A stretch of 64,000 nucleotides of DNA from Acidobacteriota bacterium (lineage in GTDB: Bacteria > Acidobacteriota > Terriglobia > UBA7540): assembly GCA_004298155.1 (NCBI GenBank), contig SCRD01000028.1, forward strand, positions 248,001 through 312,000. Direction: 5' to 3'. The number at the start of each line of letters is the position of its first letter. Within the stretch, counting starts at the first letter, position 1. The position numbers and the translations under genes were made by a program. The notes below the pieces were generated by a model. It saw only the letters and a program-made list of their open reading frames with translations, had not been told where the DNA came from and did no database searches. This document shows, piece by piece, positions 56,813 through 64,000 of this stretch.

Positions 56813-58723
56813 ATGGGCAAGAAAGACAAAGTGAATCGGCGCAGGTTTCTGCAAGGCGGCGTCTTGATGCCTGCCGCGGTAGCCTTGGCGGCGCGCTCCA
56901 GGAAAACTCTGATCGCGAGCACTCCGCAGGAATGTGCGACGGGTAAAACGCACACCTGGGAGATGCACGAGCTGGCCTTTACGGCCTCGAATTCTTATAC
57001 GAATTCTTACACGGACGTCACGATCTGGGTTGATCTGACCGGGCCCGAATTTAACAAGCGTGTTTATGGGTTCTGGGATGGCGGTCGCACATTTAAGGTG
57101 AGGTTGGTTGCTACCGCTCCGGGGGTCTGGAAATGGCGTAGCGGCTCGACGCCGGACGACCCGGGCCTTTCCGGCAAGGCGGGCAGCTTTGTGGCGACGG
57201 ACTGGAGGGAAGAGGAGAAGCGTCAGAATCCGCTGCGGCGGGGATTCCTTCGACCCTCTACCAATCGGCATGCTCTTGAAACCGCGGACGGCACACCGTT
57301 TTTTGTGCTGGGTGACACCTGGTATTCAGCCGGAACCAACCGGTTTCGGTGGTACGACGATGAAGTGGAGCGGCCGATCGGCCTGGATGCGGGGTTTAAG
57401 GATTACGTCCGATACAGGAAAGGGCAGGGCTTCAACTGGGTGAACATGATTGCGGCGTTTCCCAATTGGGGGACCGATGGACTGCCCTGGCACATCCGAA
57501 TGAATGACGGAACTACGGTGCGTTCGGCATGGCTCGAATTCGGCACAGGCAGCGCGAAGAATATGGACAACGAAGGAGGCCGGCCGTTTTTGTTTCCGGG
57601 TAAGGTGCCTGGATACGAAAAAGTCTTTGCTGACGTGGATCGCATCAATCCCGAGTATTTCAAATATATTGACCGGAAGATTGATTACCTCAACGCGCAA
57701 GGTTTTGTTCCATTCATCGAGGTTTCGCGGCGCGATGCGAGCGAGTGCTGGAAGAAATATTACTCCTGGCCTGATTCCTACGCGCGGTTCATCCAGTACG
57801 TCTGGTCGCGCTACCAGGCCAACAATACTGTGCTGAGCCCGATCCACCTGGACATCCTCGATGAGAGCATCACGGTGCCCGATTTTCTGGAAGCCATCAA
57901 CATGGTTCTGGGCAAGTTCGGGCCGCCGCCTTTCGGAACGCTTCTCTCGGCAAATGCCAACCCTTCAACGCTGGTTAACTGGGGAGATAACTCCTGGGTT
58001 ACCCTCCACCAGACCGGAAACGAACGCGAGCATGAGTACTTTTGGTACATGACAGAAATCTTCCGAGAGGCTCGCTCCCCACGGCCGGCACTGAACGGCG
58101 AGCCATATTACTCAGGCTATGTGGACGCCCGTGGGTTGAATGGCGGATACAAGTACGGTGCGCCCGGTGGCACTGCGCGGGATGACCAGTTTGTTCGCTC
58201 CGCCATGTATGGCAGCGTCCTTTCGGGTGGGCTGGCCGGGCATGTCTACGGAGCGGAAGGCATCTGGGGCGGGGACATCGAGCCCAGCGCTCCCATCAAG
58301 ATGTGGGACGCCTTCCAGTGGAATTCCGCCGCCCAAATGCAGCATTTGCGGACGTTTGTGTTTTCAATTGGCTGGAAATACCAGGAACTGAAGCCGGATG
58401 CAGGGCTGGTGGTTCCCAGCCAGACTCACACCGTGAAAGGATACGAGGGCTGGGCCTATGCCGCGCGAACTCCTGACAAGAAGGTTTTTCTCGCTTACTT
58501 TGAAAAAGGTTGTCCGCCCAGCCTGGTCCGCGGCGCGCGCCTCAGGAGCATCTATCGTGCCCAATGGTTTGATCCCCGGCAGGGAACCTGGTCCGAAGTT
58601 GGGAATGGCACGGCCGAGTCCGACATTACCGGTGAGATCCAGCTTCCGGATTTTCCTTCCAATATCGACTGGGGCCTTAAGCTCGTCTATGAGCGCACCT
58701 TGCCTATGCCAGACCACTTTTAG
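56813..58723 (+). CDS. Tat-exported DUF4038 glycoside hydrolase-like (apiosidase-type) protein
   Basis: 636 residues. A twin-arginine signal (NRRRFLQGGVLMPAAVALAA) is followed by a DUF5060 beta domain (~45-140: TWEMHELAFTA, VTIWVDLTGPEF) and a DUF4038 TIM-barrel (~150-500: LGDTWYSAGTN, HLDILDESITVPDFLEAIN, FIEVSRRD) and a C-terminal beta-sandwich (PF12904-like, ~520-636). DUF4038 proteins include apiosidases and related glycosidases of plant cell-wall polymers. GGGAGG precedes the ATG. Its position fits a plant-sugar utilisation module. Confidence 0.87.
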   Translation: MGKKDKVNRRRFLQGGVLMPAAVALAARSRKTLIASTPQECATGKTHTWEMHELAFTASNSYTNSYTDVTIWVDLTGPEFNKRVYGFWDGGRTFKVRLVATAPGVWKWRSGSTPDDPGLSGKAGSFVATDWREEEKRQNPLRRGFLRPSTNRHALETADGTPFFVLGDTWYSAGTNRFRWYDDEVERPIGLDAGFKDYVRYRKGQGFNWVNMIAAFPNWGTDGLPWHIRMNDGTTVRSAWLEFGTGSAKNMDNEGGRPFLFPGKVPGYEKVFADVDRINPEYFKYIDRKIDYLNAQGFVPFIEVSRRDASECWKKYYSWPDSYARFIQYVWSRYQANNTVLSPIHLDILDESITVPDFLEAINMVLGKFGPPPFGTLLSANANPSTLVNWGDNSWVTLHQTGNEREHEYFWYMTEIFREARSPRPALNGEPYYSGYVDARGLNGGYKYGAPGGTARDDQFVRSAMYGSVLSGGLAGHVYGAEGIWGGDIEPSAPIKMWDAFQWNSAAQMQHLRTFVFSIGWKYQELKPDAGLVVPSQTHTVKGYEGWAYAARTPDKKVFLAYFEKGCPPSLVRGARLRSIYRAQWFDPRQGTWSEVGNGTAESDITGEIQLPDFPSNIDWGLKLVYERTLPMPDHF

Positions 58724-58745
58724 TGAACCACAATGGAAAGATCTT

Positions 58746-59876
58746 TCACGGCATGGGGTGCTGGACGGAAGAGGCTCGCGGGACGAGTTGCTGGTATACA
58801 GAGTCGGACACAGGAGAACTCCAGTGGCCGGTGGCCTTGGCGAATCCGACAATCCCAAGGAAGAGCAAGGCGATTCCAGCCGCCATCGCCCATGCCGGCA
58901 TATCATGGCGTTTACTCTTTGATTCCAGCATCCTGGGCAGCGACATGGCGAGCGCCCCTTCCGATGGGCAGACCGAGACGCATGCCAGACAGCCAGTGCA
59001 CTCGGCCGAAAGAACTCTGGCCACGCGGTCCACGGGCAGCATTGATGGGCAGGCACGGGCGCACTTAGCGCAATCAATGCACACCTCAGGATTGCGCCGA
59101 ATTCGGTGCGGGCTGGCAAGCGAAACCAGACCGAGCATCGCCCCGTAAGGGCACAGGTACCGGCACCAGAAGTTTTCAACGAACAGCGACGCCAGCGCCA
59201 GCACGCCGATGACAACCAGCCCTGTGGTGCCCAAGTAACGGAAAAAGTTGAGCATCTTTACCTCGGCGATTAGGCCATAAGGTGTGCGCATGAAACTCTC
59301 GATGGCCTCGGCCGACATGCTGGCCACTGCCCAGACAAAGAGCCCCAGCAGCAGGTATTTGAGGCCGCGCATGGGTATATCCAGCCATCGTGGAATGTGG
59401 AAATTGCGTGGCAACATCTTGTAGCCCGCGCGCCAGAGATACTCGGAGATTGTTCCCACCGGGCAGAGCCAACTGCAGAAAGCCTTGCGAAATAGAAATG
59501 CCATGGAAAGGAAAGCCAGCAGCAGAAACATGGCAGCGGGATGCATCGCGGGGATGATGCCAGTGGCCAGCCAATATTTAACGTTCATCAAGCCTGCGAT
59601 CGGGAGCCAGCCTTCGACTCCAGCGGGCAGGCCGATTGACGTCGAGGATCCTGGCACTTCAAACTGCCGCACCCAAAGATAGAACTGGCAGCCCAGCCAT
59701 ACGTTCAACAATAGGAAAGCCGCCTGGAAGCCATGGCGAAGTTGTTGCGAGTAATCACGGGTACGCTTTCGCACCAGCTTCCTATTAAATTTGCGGGGTA
59801 ATCTCTGCTTGCCCTCGGGATTTGCCGCAGGAGGTGCGGGGGTTACCGGAATGCCAGAATGGATGCTGATTCCCAT
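58746..59876 (-). CDS. Membrane polyferredoxin (NapH/NosR/YccM-like)
   Basis: 376 residues with about five membrane helices. Two copies of a membrane-adjacent Cys box, FCSWLCPVGTISEY and WCRYLCPYGAMLG, mark the NapH/NosR family, followed by two ferredoxin motifs CIDCAKCARACP and CTGCLACVSVCP that bind [4Fe-4S] clusters. It probably passes electrons from the quinone pool or ferredoxin to a periplasmic partner. No obvious partner reductase is next to it. It is convergent with the DUF4038 gene (22-base gap). Confidence 0.9.
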   Translation of the reverse strand: MGISIHSGIPVTPAPPAANPEGKQRLPRKFNRKLVRKRTRDYSQQLRHGFQAAFLLLNVWLGCQFYLWVRQFEVPGSSTSIGLPAGVEGWLPIAGLMNVKYWLATGIIPAMHPAAMFLLLAFLSMAFLFRKAFCSWLCPVGTISEYLWRAGYKMLPRNFHIPRWLDIPMRGLKYLLLGLFVWAVASMSAEAIESFMRTPYGLIAEVKMLNFFRYLGTTGLVVIGVLALASLFVENFWCRYLCPYGAMLGLVSLASPHRIRRNPEVCIDCAKCARACPSMLPVDRVARVLSAECTGCLACVSVCPSEGALAMSLPRMLESKSKRHDMPAWAMAAGIALLFLGIVGFAKATGHWSSPVSDSVYQQLVPRASSVQHPMP

Positions 59877-60126
59877 ACCTCATCCCTGAAAGATCAGCTT
59901 AAAAGGATGCTTCCACCACATAGTATGACTTTTATCACACGCGGCCGGTAGGCCCGGAGCCTGTCGCCGATCTGGCGCAGGTGATTTGCGAATAAATAAC
60001 TAGGAGGCTTAACCGACTGGGCTACAAAGAATTACAGCAGGCGCGTCATTTAAGGCGAGGAAGCGTTTTGGCCAAAAAAGTTCTTATAGGTGTAACCACA
60101 ATTTTTTACTTGCGTCTAAAGTAGTA

Positions 60127-60150
60127 CGTAGTGGTAGAGTATCCACTACG
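60127..60150. promoter_or_regulatory. Perfect inverted repeat before the 140-aa/ClpB-like unit
   Basis: CGTAGTGG-TAGAGTAT-CCACTACG is a perfect 8-bp-arm palindrome with an 8-base centre, 19 bases before the ATG at 60170. A further GTAGTACGTAG repeat lies at 60121-60131. A likely repressor site or leader stem-loop. The rest of 59877-60169 has no gene. Confidence 0.55.
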
Positions 60151-60169
60151 GAGAGTGCGGCCGTACATT

Positions 60170-60592
60170 ATGGCTTTTATTCGAAAGAGAGGACAGTCGT
60201 ATTACCTGGTTCACAATGTGCGGGAGGACGGGCGCGTCCGCCAGATGCATCTCGCCAATTTGGGCCACCGTCCGCGCATCAGTGATGAACTCATCCGGGG
60301 CGTGAGTTCTCAGCATCCTTTTGTGGAGATTGACTGGAAGGGGCTCCGAAAGAAAGCCTCTCAGGAGTTGGTTCAACCTTTTGAAGACGACTCGCGCCAG
60401 CTTCACGAATTGCTCGCCAGTATTCATAACCTGCACCTCGATATTGGAGACCTTCATTTGCCGGTTCTCGCTATGACGCATGACCGCGAACTGGTCGGGC
60501 AATTAACTTCAAGCCTGAAGCTGCTTCGCACCACACTGGACGTTAAGTTGAATCAACTGCGGCGGGGAAAGGTCCAGCTCTACCCCAGGTAG
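60170..60592 (+). CDS. 140-residue protein of unknown function, paired with an AAA+ ATPase
   Basis: 140 residues from the ATG at 60170; a GTG at 60131 would add 13 residues but lies inside the palindrome. The N terminus MAFIRKRGQSYYLVHNVREDGRV resembles a short beta-hairpin region also met in transposase or integrase N termini, followed by QMHLANLGHRPRI and two helical stretches (~60-95 and ~105-135). No catalytic residues stand out. It ends 18 bases before the AAA+ gene, so it may be an adaptor, substrate or regulator of that ATPase. Confidence 0.7.
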   Translation: MAFIRKRGQSYYLVHNVREDGRVRQMHLANLGHRPRISDELIRGVSSQHPFVEIDWKGLRKKASQELVQPFEDDSRQLHELLASIHNLHLDIGDLHLPVLAMTHDRELVGQLTSSLKLLRTTLDVKLNQLRRGKVQLYPR

Positions 60593-60610
60593 GGCAGGAA
60601 GGACAAGGGA

Positions 60611-61753
60611 ATGGCTCAATTTCAGACGCTTCTGGATCCGACACTACACAGCCCAGAAGTAAAAGACTTTGAACGGTCGCTGACGAGGCGCGTGGTAGGT
60701 CAAGACCGGGCCATACGTCGGCTGGCAAGGATCTATCAGGTTTACAAGGCCGGGCTGGCGGTGGCAGGCCGGCCGTTGGCGAACCTGCTGTTTCTGGGGC
60801 CGACGGGTTCAGGCAAGACCCGGCTGGTCGAGGCGGCCGGTGAAGTGCTATTTGGAAGTGACCATTCGATCCTGAAGATCGATTGCGCGGAGTTCCAGCA
60901 CAGCCACGAGATCGCCAAACTGATTGGCTCACCACCGGGCTATTTGGGCCACCGCGAGACACAGCCGCTGATCACTCAGGAGGCGCTGGAGGCACACTAC
61001 ACCGATACCATCAAGCTGTCCTTTGTGCTTTTTGACGAGATCGAAAAGGCATCAGACGCCCTGTGGCATCTGCTGCTGGGTATTCTGGACAAGGCTACGC
61101 TCACGCTTGGGGACAATCGCCGCGTGGACTTTTCGCACTCGATTATTTTTCTTACATCCAACCTGGGGTCACATGAGGTCTCGAGACTTATGCGGGGCGG
61201 AATGGGGTTCTCTGCTGATTCCCAGATGGATGACGAAGATCTGGACCACAAGATCTATCGGGTGGCTGTGGAGGCCGCACGGCGAAGGTTTTCTCCGGAG
61301 TTCATGAATCGTATTGATAAAGTCATCGTCTTCCGTTCGCTGCGGAAAGAACACCTTGAGAAGATTCTCGATATTGAACTGGCCAAGGTACAGGAACGGA
61401 TCATCGCAGCCGCGCCCGGCAGCCAGTTTGTTTTCAAGTGCACGCGGTCTGCCCGCGATCTTTTGCTGCGCGAAGGGACAGATCTCAAGAGCGGGGCCCG
61501 CCATCTGAAGCGGGCGATTGAACGGCACCTGGTATTTCCGCTTTCAAACCTGATGGCGACCAAGCAGGTATGCCTCGGCGATGTCATAACGGTTGACGCG
61601 GCGCCTGGCCTGTCCAAGCTGGTCTTCATGCGGGAAGAGCAAGGAGCCCTGGTTGGCGCTTCAGCTGCTTCGGTTACGCAAACGGCACTGGTTCCAGTCT
61701 CCACGGGGCACGCTGTCACCCAGGCTCTGGCGTTTAAGGTGTCTGCGGATTGA
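60611..61753 (+). CDS. Single-ring ClpA/ClpB-type AAA+ ATPase (D2-like)
   Basis: 380 residues, equal to only the second ATPase ring of ClpB plus its C-terminal domain. RRVVGQDRAIRRLARI is the D2 entry, Walker A GPTGSGKT is at 63-70, the pore loop reads GSPPGYLG, Walker B is FVLFDEIEKA, and the sensor/Arg-finger region is RRFSPEFMNRIDKVIVF. SARDLLLREGTDLKSGARHLKRAIERHLVFPL is the D2-small domain. The N-domain and D1 ring are missing, and no ClpP tripeptide is evident. AGGAAGGA precedes the ATG. Probable unfoldase or remodeller acting with the 140-residue protein. Confidence 0.88.
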   Translation: MAQFQTLLDPTLHSPEVKDFERSLTRRVVGQDRAIRRLARIYQVYKAGLAVAGRPLANLLFLGPTGSGKTRLVEAAGEVLFGSDHSILKIDCAEFQHSHEIAKLIGSPPGYLGHRETQPLITQEALEAHYTDTIKLSFVLFDEIEKASDALWHLLLGILDKATLTLGDNRRVDFSHSIIFLTSNLGSHEVSRLMRGGMGFSADSQMDDEDLDHKIYRVAVEAARRRFSPEFMNRIDKVIVFRSLRKEHLEKILDIELAKVQERIIAAAPGSQFVFKCTRSARDLLLREGTDLKSGARHLKRAIERHLVFPLSNLMATKQVCLGDVITVDAAPGLSKLVFMREEQGALVGASAASVTQTALVPVSTGHAVTQALAFKVSAD

Positions 61754-62049
61754 AGCCTTCCATCCGAAGTTAAGCGCCTCATGGGTGAAGGCAGGGTTGT
61801 AGTGTCAATCCAGCGAAAGAAGTTTTATAGCAGCACTACCTATTGACGCGGTGAAAACCCGGGCCGGGGCTTTTTGTTGGACCGACAGCGGTGGGCCGAT
61901 CGTGCACCAGCGGGCTGCTGAGAAAACTCATCCTTCCTCCGTGTTCAGGGCCTGCTCAATCCTCATGTTTCGCGGTGAAATTACGCACTGGAAGCCGCGA
62001 TGCCCGTTCTTGACAGAACTTCGAATCCGTCTGACAATATTTGATGCTT

Positions 62050-62125
62050 GCCGCGGTAGCTCAGGTGGTAGAGCGCAGCCCTGAAAAGGCTGGCGTCGGC
62101 GGTTCAACTCCGTCCCGCGGCACCA
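62050..62125 (+). tRNA. tRNA-Phe (anticodon GAA)
   Basis: A 76-base cloverleaf. The acceptor stem GCCGCGG pairs with CCGCGGC, with discriminator A and an encoded CCA. The D arm is GCTCAGGTGGTAGAGC, the anticodon stem CAGCC/GGCTG holds loop CTGAAAA with anticodon GAA, and the T arm contains GGTTCAACTCC. Lies alone on the plus strand, downstream of the AAA+ gene. Confidence 0.97.
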
Positions 62126-62189
62126 TTGTTTTCAACAGCTTACCAGCTTTCCGCATATCAGCCGTGGGGAACAAGATGGAACAATGAGC

Positions 62190-62232
62190 GGGACATCTGT
62201 CCCCAACAACCGCTGTAGGATCACCTACAGCG
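62190..62232. repeat. Two perfect inverted repeats downstream of tRNA-Phe
   Basis: GGGACA-TC-TGTCCC at 62190-62203 and CGCTGTAGG-ATCA-CCTACAGCG at 62211-62232 (9-bp stem, four-base loop) lie back to back. No T run follows, so they are not classic terminators. The rest of 62126-62513 has no gene. They may end the tRNA transcript, act as REP elements, or mark an operator for the downstream MFS gene. Confidence 0.6.
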
Positions 62233-62513
62233 TGGTTCCTGGAAACAATCGCTTCGATCAACCGGCGCTGGGCAGTGTGGTTTTTCGGGAGGGCGCCCCC
62301 TACCGCTGCTGTGGCACTGCCCGGATTCATCGGGTTGAATGACGGCGCACTCCATATCATGCCTGGCCCGCCTCTTTATCCATCGACGTAAGCCAACGCC
62401 GGTTCCAGTGGCGCCGCGCCGTGCCGGTCCCAAATGGCCTTGTCGGAAGACCGCGTGGGGCTGTAGTCTGGTGGCGCAATTGCTGAACCTGCAAGCCACT
62501 ACGGAGATAACAC

Positions 62514-63947
62514 ATGGTCCCGGGCGCAAGATCGGAATTTTCTGTTCCACATATCTCCTACAATATTGCTTACACATGGGGCATTTCGGCGGTGGCGGCC
62601 CTGGGTGGATTGCTGTTCGGTTACGACTGGGTCGTAATTGGCGGCGCCAAGCCGTTCTATGAGAAGTTCTTCCACTTGACGACCGCCTGGCAGCAAGGCT
62701 GGGCGATGAGTTGCGCTCTTGCCGGCTGTCTCATGGGGGCTCTGGTTTCGGGCACACTCAGCGACCGCTTCGGCCGCAAGCCGCTGCTGATTGCTGCGGC
62801 CTCCCTGTTTGGAGCGTCGTCGCTGGGCACTGCGTTCGCCGGCACATTCAGCCACTTTGTATTGGGACGTATTTCGGGTGGATTCGCCATCGGGCTTGCA
62901 TCGAGTCTCTCGCCGATGTATATCGCCGAAGTCGCACCCCCTCAAGTGCGAGGCAGGCTGGTGTCGCTCAACCAGCTTGCTATTGTGAGCGGCATTTTGT
63001 TGGCGCAGTTTTTCAACTGGGTCATTGCCAGACCTGTGCCCGCAGGCGCCACGGCCATGCAGGTCCTGAACTCCTGGAATGGCCAGTTCGGATGGCGGTG
63101 GATGTTTGGCGTGACCGCCATTCCCGCGGCACTGTTCTTTGTTTGCATGTTTGCCGTTCCAGAAAGCCCAAGATGGCTGGCCTGGAAACGGCGACAATAT
63201 GAGGCGCGCAGCATCCTGGCAAGAATCGGCGGTGAAGGGTACGGCGCACAGGCGCTTGCCGAGATCGAAGCCAACCTCCCTCGACAAGGAGCAGGCGGCG
63301 ACACGAACACCAAGAGTGAGCTTGCAGCCCTCCTTGAGATCAGGAACTTGAAAATTCTCCTCCTGGCGGTCGTGCTGGCGGTGTTCCAGCAGTGGTGCGG
63401 CATTAATGTTATCTTCAATTACGCGGAAGAAGTGTTCTCCGCGGCGGGATACAACGTTTCGGGCATCCTCTTTGATATTGTCGTGACCGGCGCCGTTAAC
63501 CTGGTGTTTACGATTGTGGCGATTGCGACCGTGGACAAGACAGGGCGGCGACTTCTGATGCTGCTCGGGTCTGGCGGTCTCGCGGTCACGTACGTCGTGC
63601 TGGGCATTGGTTACCACCATGGGAGTCACGGCCTTTACATGCTGCTGCTGGTTGTGGCGGCAATTGCGTGTTACGCGATGTCGCTGGCGCCGGTTACCTG
63701 GGTGGTGATCGCAGAGATTTTTCCCAATCATATACGCGGAGTTGGAATGTCGTTCGCTGTCAGTTCGCTGTGGATAGCCTCTTTCATTCTGACGTACACA
63801 TTTCCACTGCTCAATCAACGCTTTGGCCCCGCGGTGACGTTCTGGATTTACTCCGGTATTTGCGTCCTGGGATTTGTGTTTATCCATTTTTGGTTGCCGG
63901 AAACAAAGGGCAAGACCCTGGAAGAGATTGAGCAGGTCCTCACTTGA
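62514..63947 (+). CDS. Sugar-porter family MFS transporter (XylE/GLUT-like)
   Basis: 477 residues with 12 membrane helices. GGLLFGYDWVVIGGA, LSDRFGRKP, RISGGFAIGLASSLSPMYIAE, VPESPRWLAW, FQQWCGINVI, DKTGRR and the C-terminal LPETKGKTLEEIE are all signatures of the sugar-porter family of proton-coupled hexose or pentose transporters. The substrate sugar cannot be told from sequence. GGAG precedes the ATG. It is preceded by tRNA-Phe and the two inverted repeats. Confidence 0.92.
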   Translation: MVPGARSEFSVPHISYNIAYTWGISAVAALGGLLFGYDWVVIGGAKPFYEKFFHLTTAWQQGWAMSCALAGCLMGALVSGTLSDRFGRKPLLIAAASLFGASSLGTAFAGTFSHFVLGRISGGFAIGLASSLSPMYIAEVAPPQVRGRLVSLNQLAIVSGILLAQFFNWVIARPVPAGATAMQVLNSWNGQFGWRWMFGVTAIPAALFFVCMFAVPESPRWLAWKRRQYEARSILARIGGEGYGAQALAEIEANLPRQGAGGDTNTKSELAALLEIRNLKILLLAVVLAVFQQWCGINVIFNYAEEVFSAAGYNVSGILFDIVVTGAVNLVFTIVAIATVDKTGRRLLMLLGSGGLAVTYVVLGIGYHHGSHGLYMLLLVVAAIACYAMSLAPVTWVVIAEIFPNHIRGVGMSFAVSSLWIASFILTYTFPLLNQRFGPAVTFWIYSGICVLGFVFIHFWLPETKGKTLEEIEQVLT

Positions 63948-64000
63948 GCTTATTGCCCGCACGGCCCACTTTCCCGTCTGAAGAGGGGGGGCGACCCAGG

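Noticed and set aside
61850-61885. Possible rho-independent terminator AACCCGGGCCGGGGCTTTTTG after the AAA+ gene
   Set aside because: The stem is only about three reliable base pairs, although a short T run follows.
62499-63962. A long minus-strand frame (487 residues) opposite the sugar-porter gene
   Set aside because: The plus strand encodes a clear MFS protein; the antisense frame is His/Arg-rich and arises from codon bias.

Overview
The window reads as a piece of a chromosome from an Acidobacteriota bacterium, probably class Terriglobia or a relative. This is inferred from content, not from a marker gene. It has a moderately high G+C, many Tat-exported enzymes of soil-type families (serine hydrolase-DUF4185, DUF1080, DUF6807/PmoA-like, DUF4038, CRTAC1/ASPIC-UnbV), several LolA-fold envelope proteins and scattered short palindromic repeats. 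No phage, insertion sequence, plasmid gene, rRNA or CRISPR array was seen. Two tRNA genes are present: Leu(CAG) near the left end and Phe(GAA) near the right end.

Layout. 0-7.3 kb: a cut-off gene, tRNA-Leu, a membrane protein, a Tat-exported serine hydrolase fused to a DUF4185-like domain, thiI with a TTG start, a small membrane protein, and an mbfA-type ferritin/VIT1 iron exporter. 7.5-12.1 kb: a complete succinate dehydrogenase operon sdhCDAB, divergent from mbfA and followed by an exported amidohydrolase. 12.2-15.5 kb: clustered REP-like palindromes, then two translationally coupled surface proteins (FG-GAP/ASPIC-UnbV and IPT/TIG). 15.6-18.3 kb: two overlapping thymidylate-kinase-like genes, convergent with a CHAD-domain gene. 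18.5-25.1 kb: pyruvate:ferredoxin oxidoreductase overlapping a dihydroorotate-dehydrogenase-like gene behind a CRP-type site, then a monohaem cytochrome c and a dihaem peroxidase. 25.1-29.5 kb: minus-strand small enzymes (SixA phosphatase, single-HKD PLD, GNAT, zinc ribbon) and a TIM-barrel/DUF1080 pair likely to act on 3-keto-sugars.

30.4-37.9 kb: a LolA-like exported protein, a TrmJ-like RNA methyltransferase, a radical SAM/SPASM protein, and a minus-strand envelope cluster (lipoprotein, ABC permease, ABC ATPase, membrane protein, LolA-like protein) that looks like a lipoprotein or lipid export system. 38.1-52.2 kb: one long minus-strand exopolysaccharide locus with a Wzc-type chain-length regulator/tyrosine kinase, a UDP-glucuronate decarboxylase-like epimerase, an FAD protein, a Wzx flippase, two methyltransferases, a GT2, a polymerase and three GT4-type transferases. 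No initiating phosphoglycosyltransferase and no Wza-type outer-membrane protein is present in it.

53.1-59.9 kb: an uronate/plant-sugar module (DUF6807 protein, IolB/KduI-like isomerase, hexuronate-type MFS transporter with a clear promoter and overlapping palindromes, DUF4038/apiosidase-like protein), followed by a convergent polyferredoxin. 60.1-64 kb: a palindrome-preceded two-gene unit (140-aa protein of unknown function plus a one-ring ClpB-type AAA+ ATPase), tRNA-Phe with two perfect inverted repeats behind it, and a sugar-porter MFS gene.

The least explained units, and the best candidates for something new, are the thymidylate-kinase-like pair (one member with Walker A Lys replaced by Arg, both lacking the usual TMP-site motif) beside CHAD, and the palindrome/140-aa/ClpB-D2 unit.
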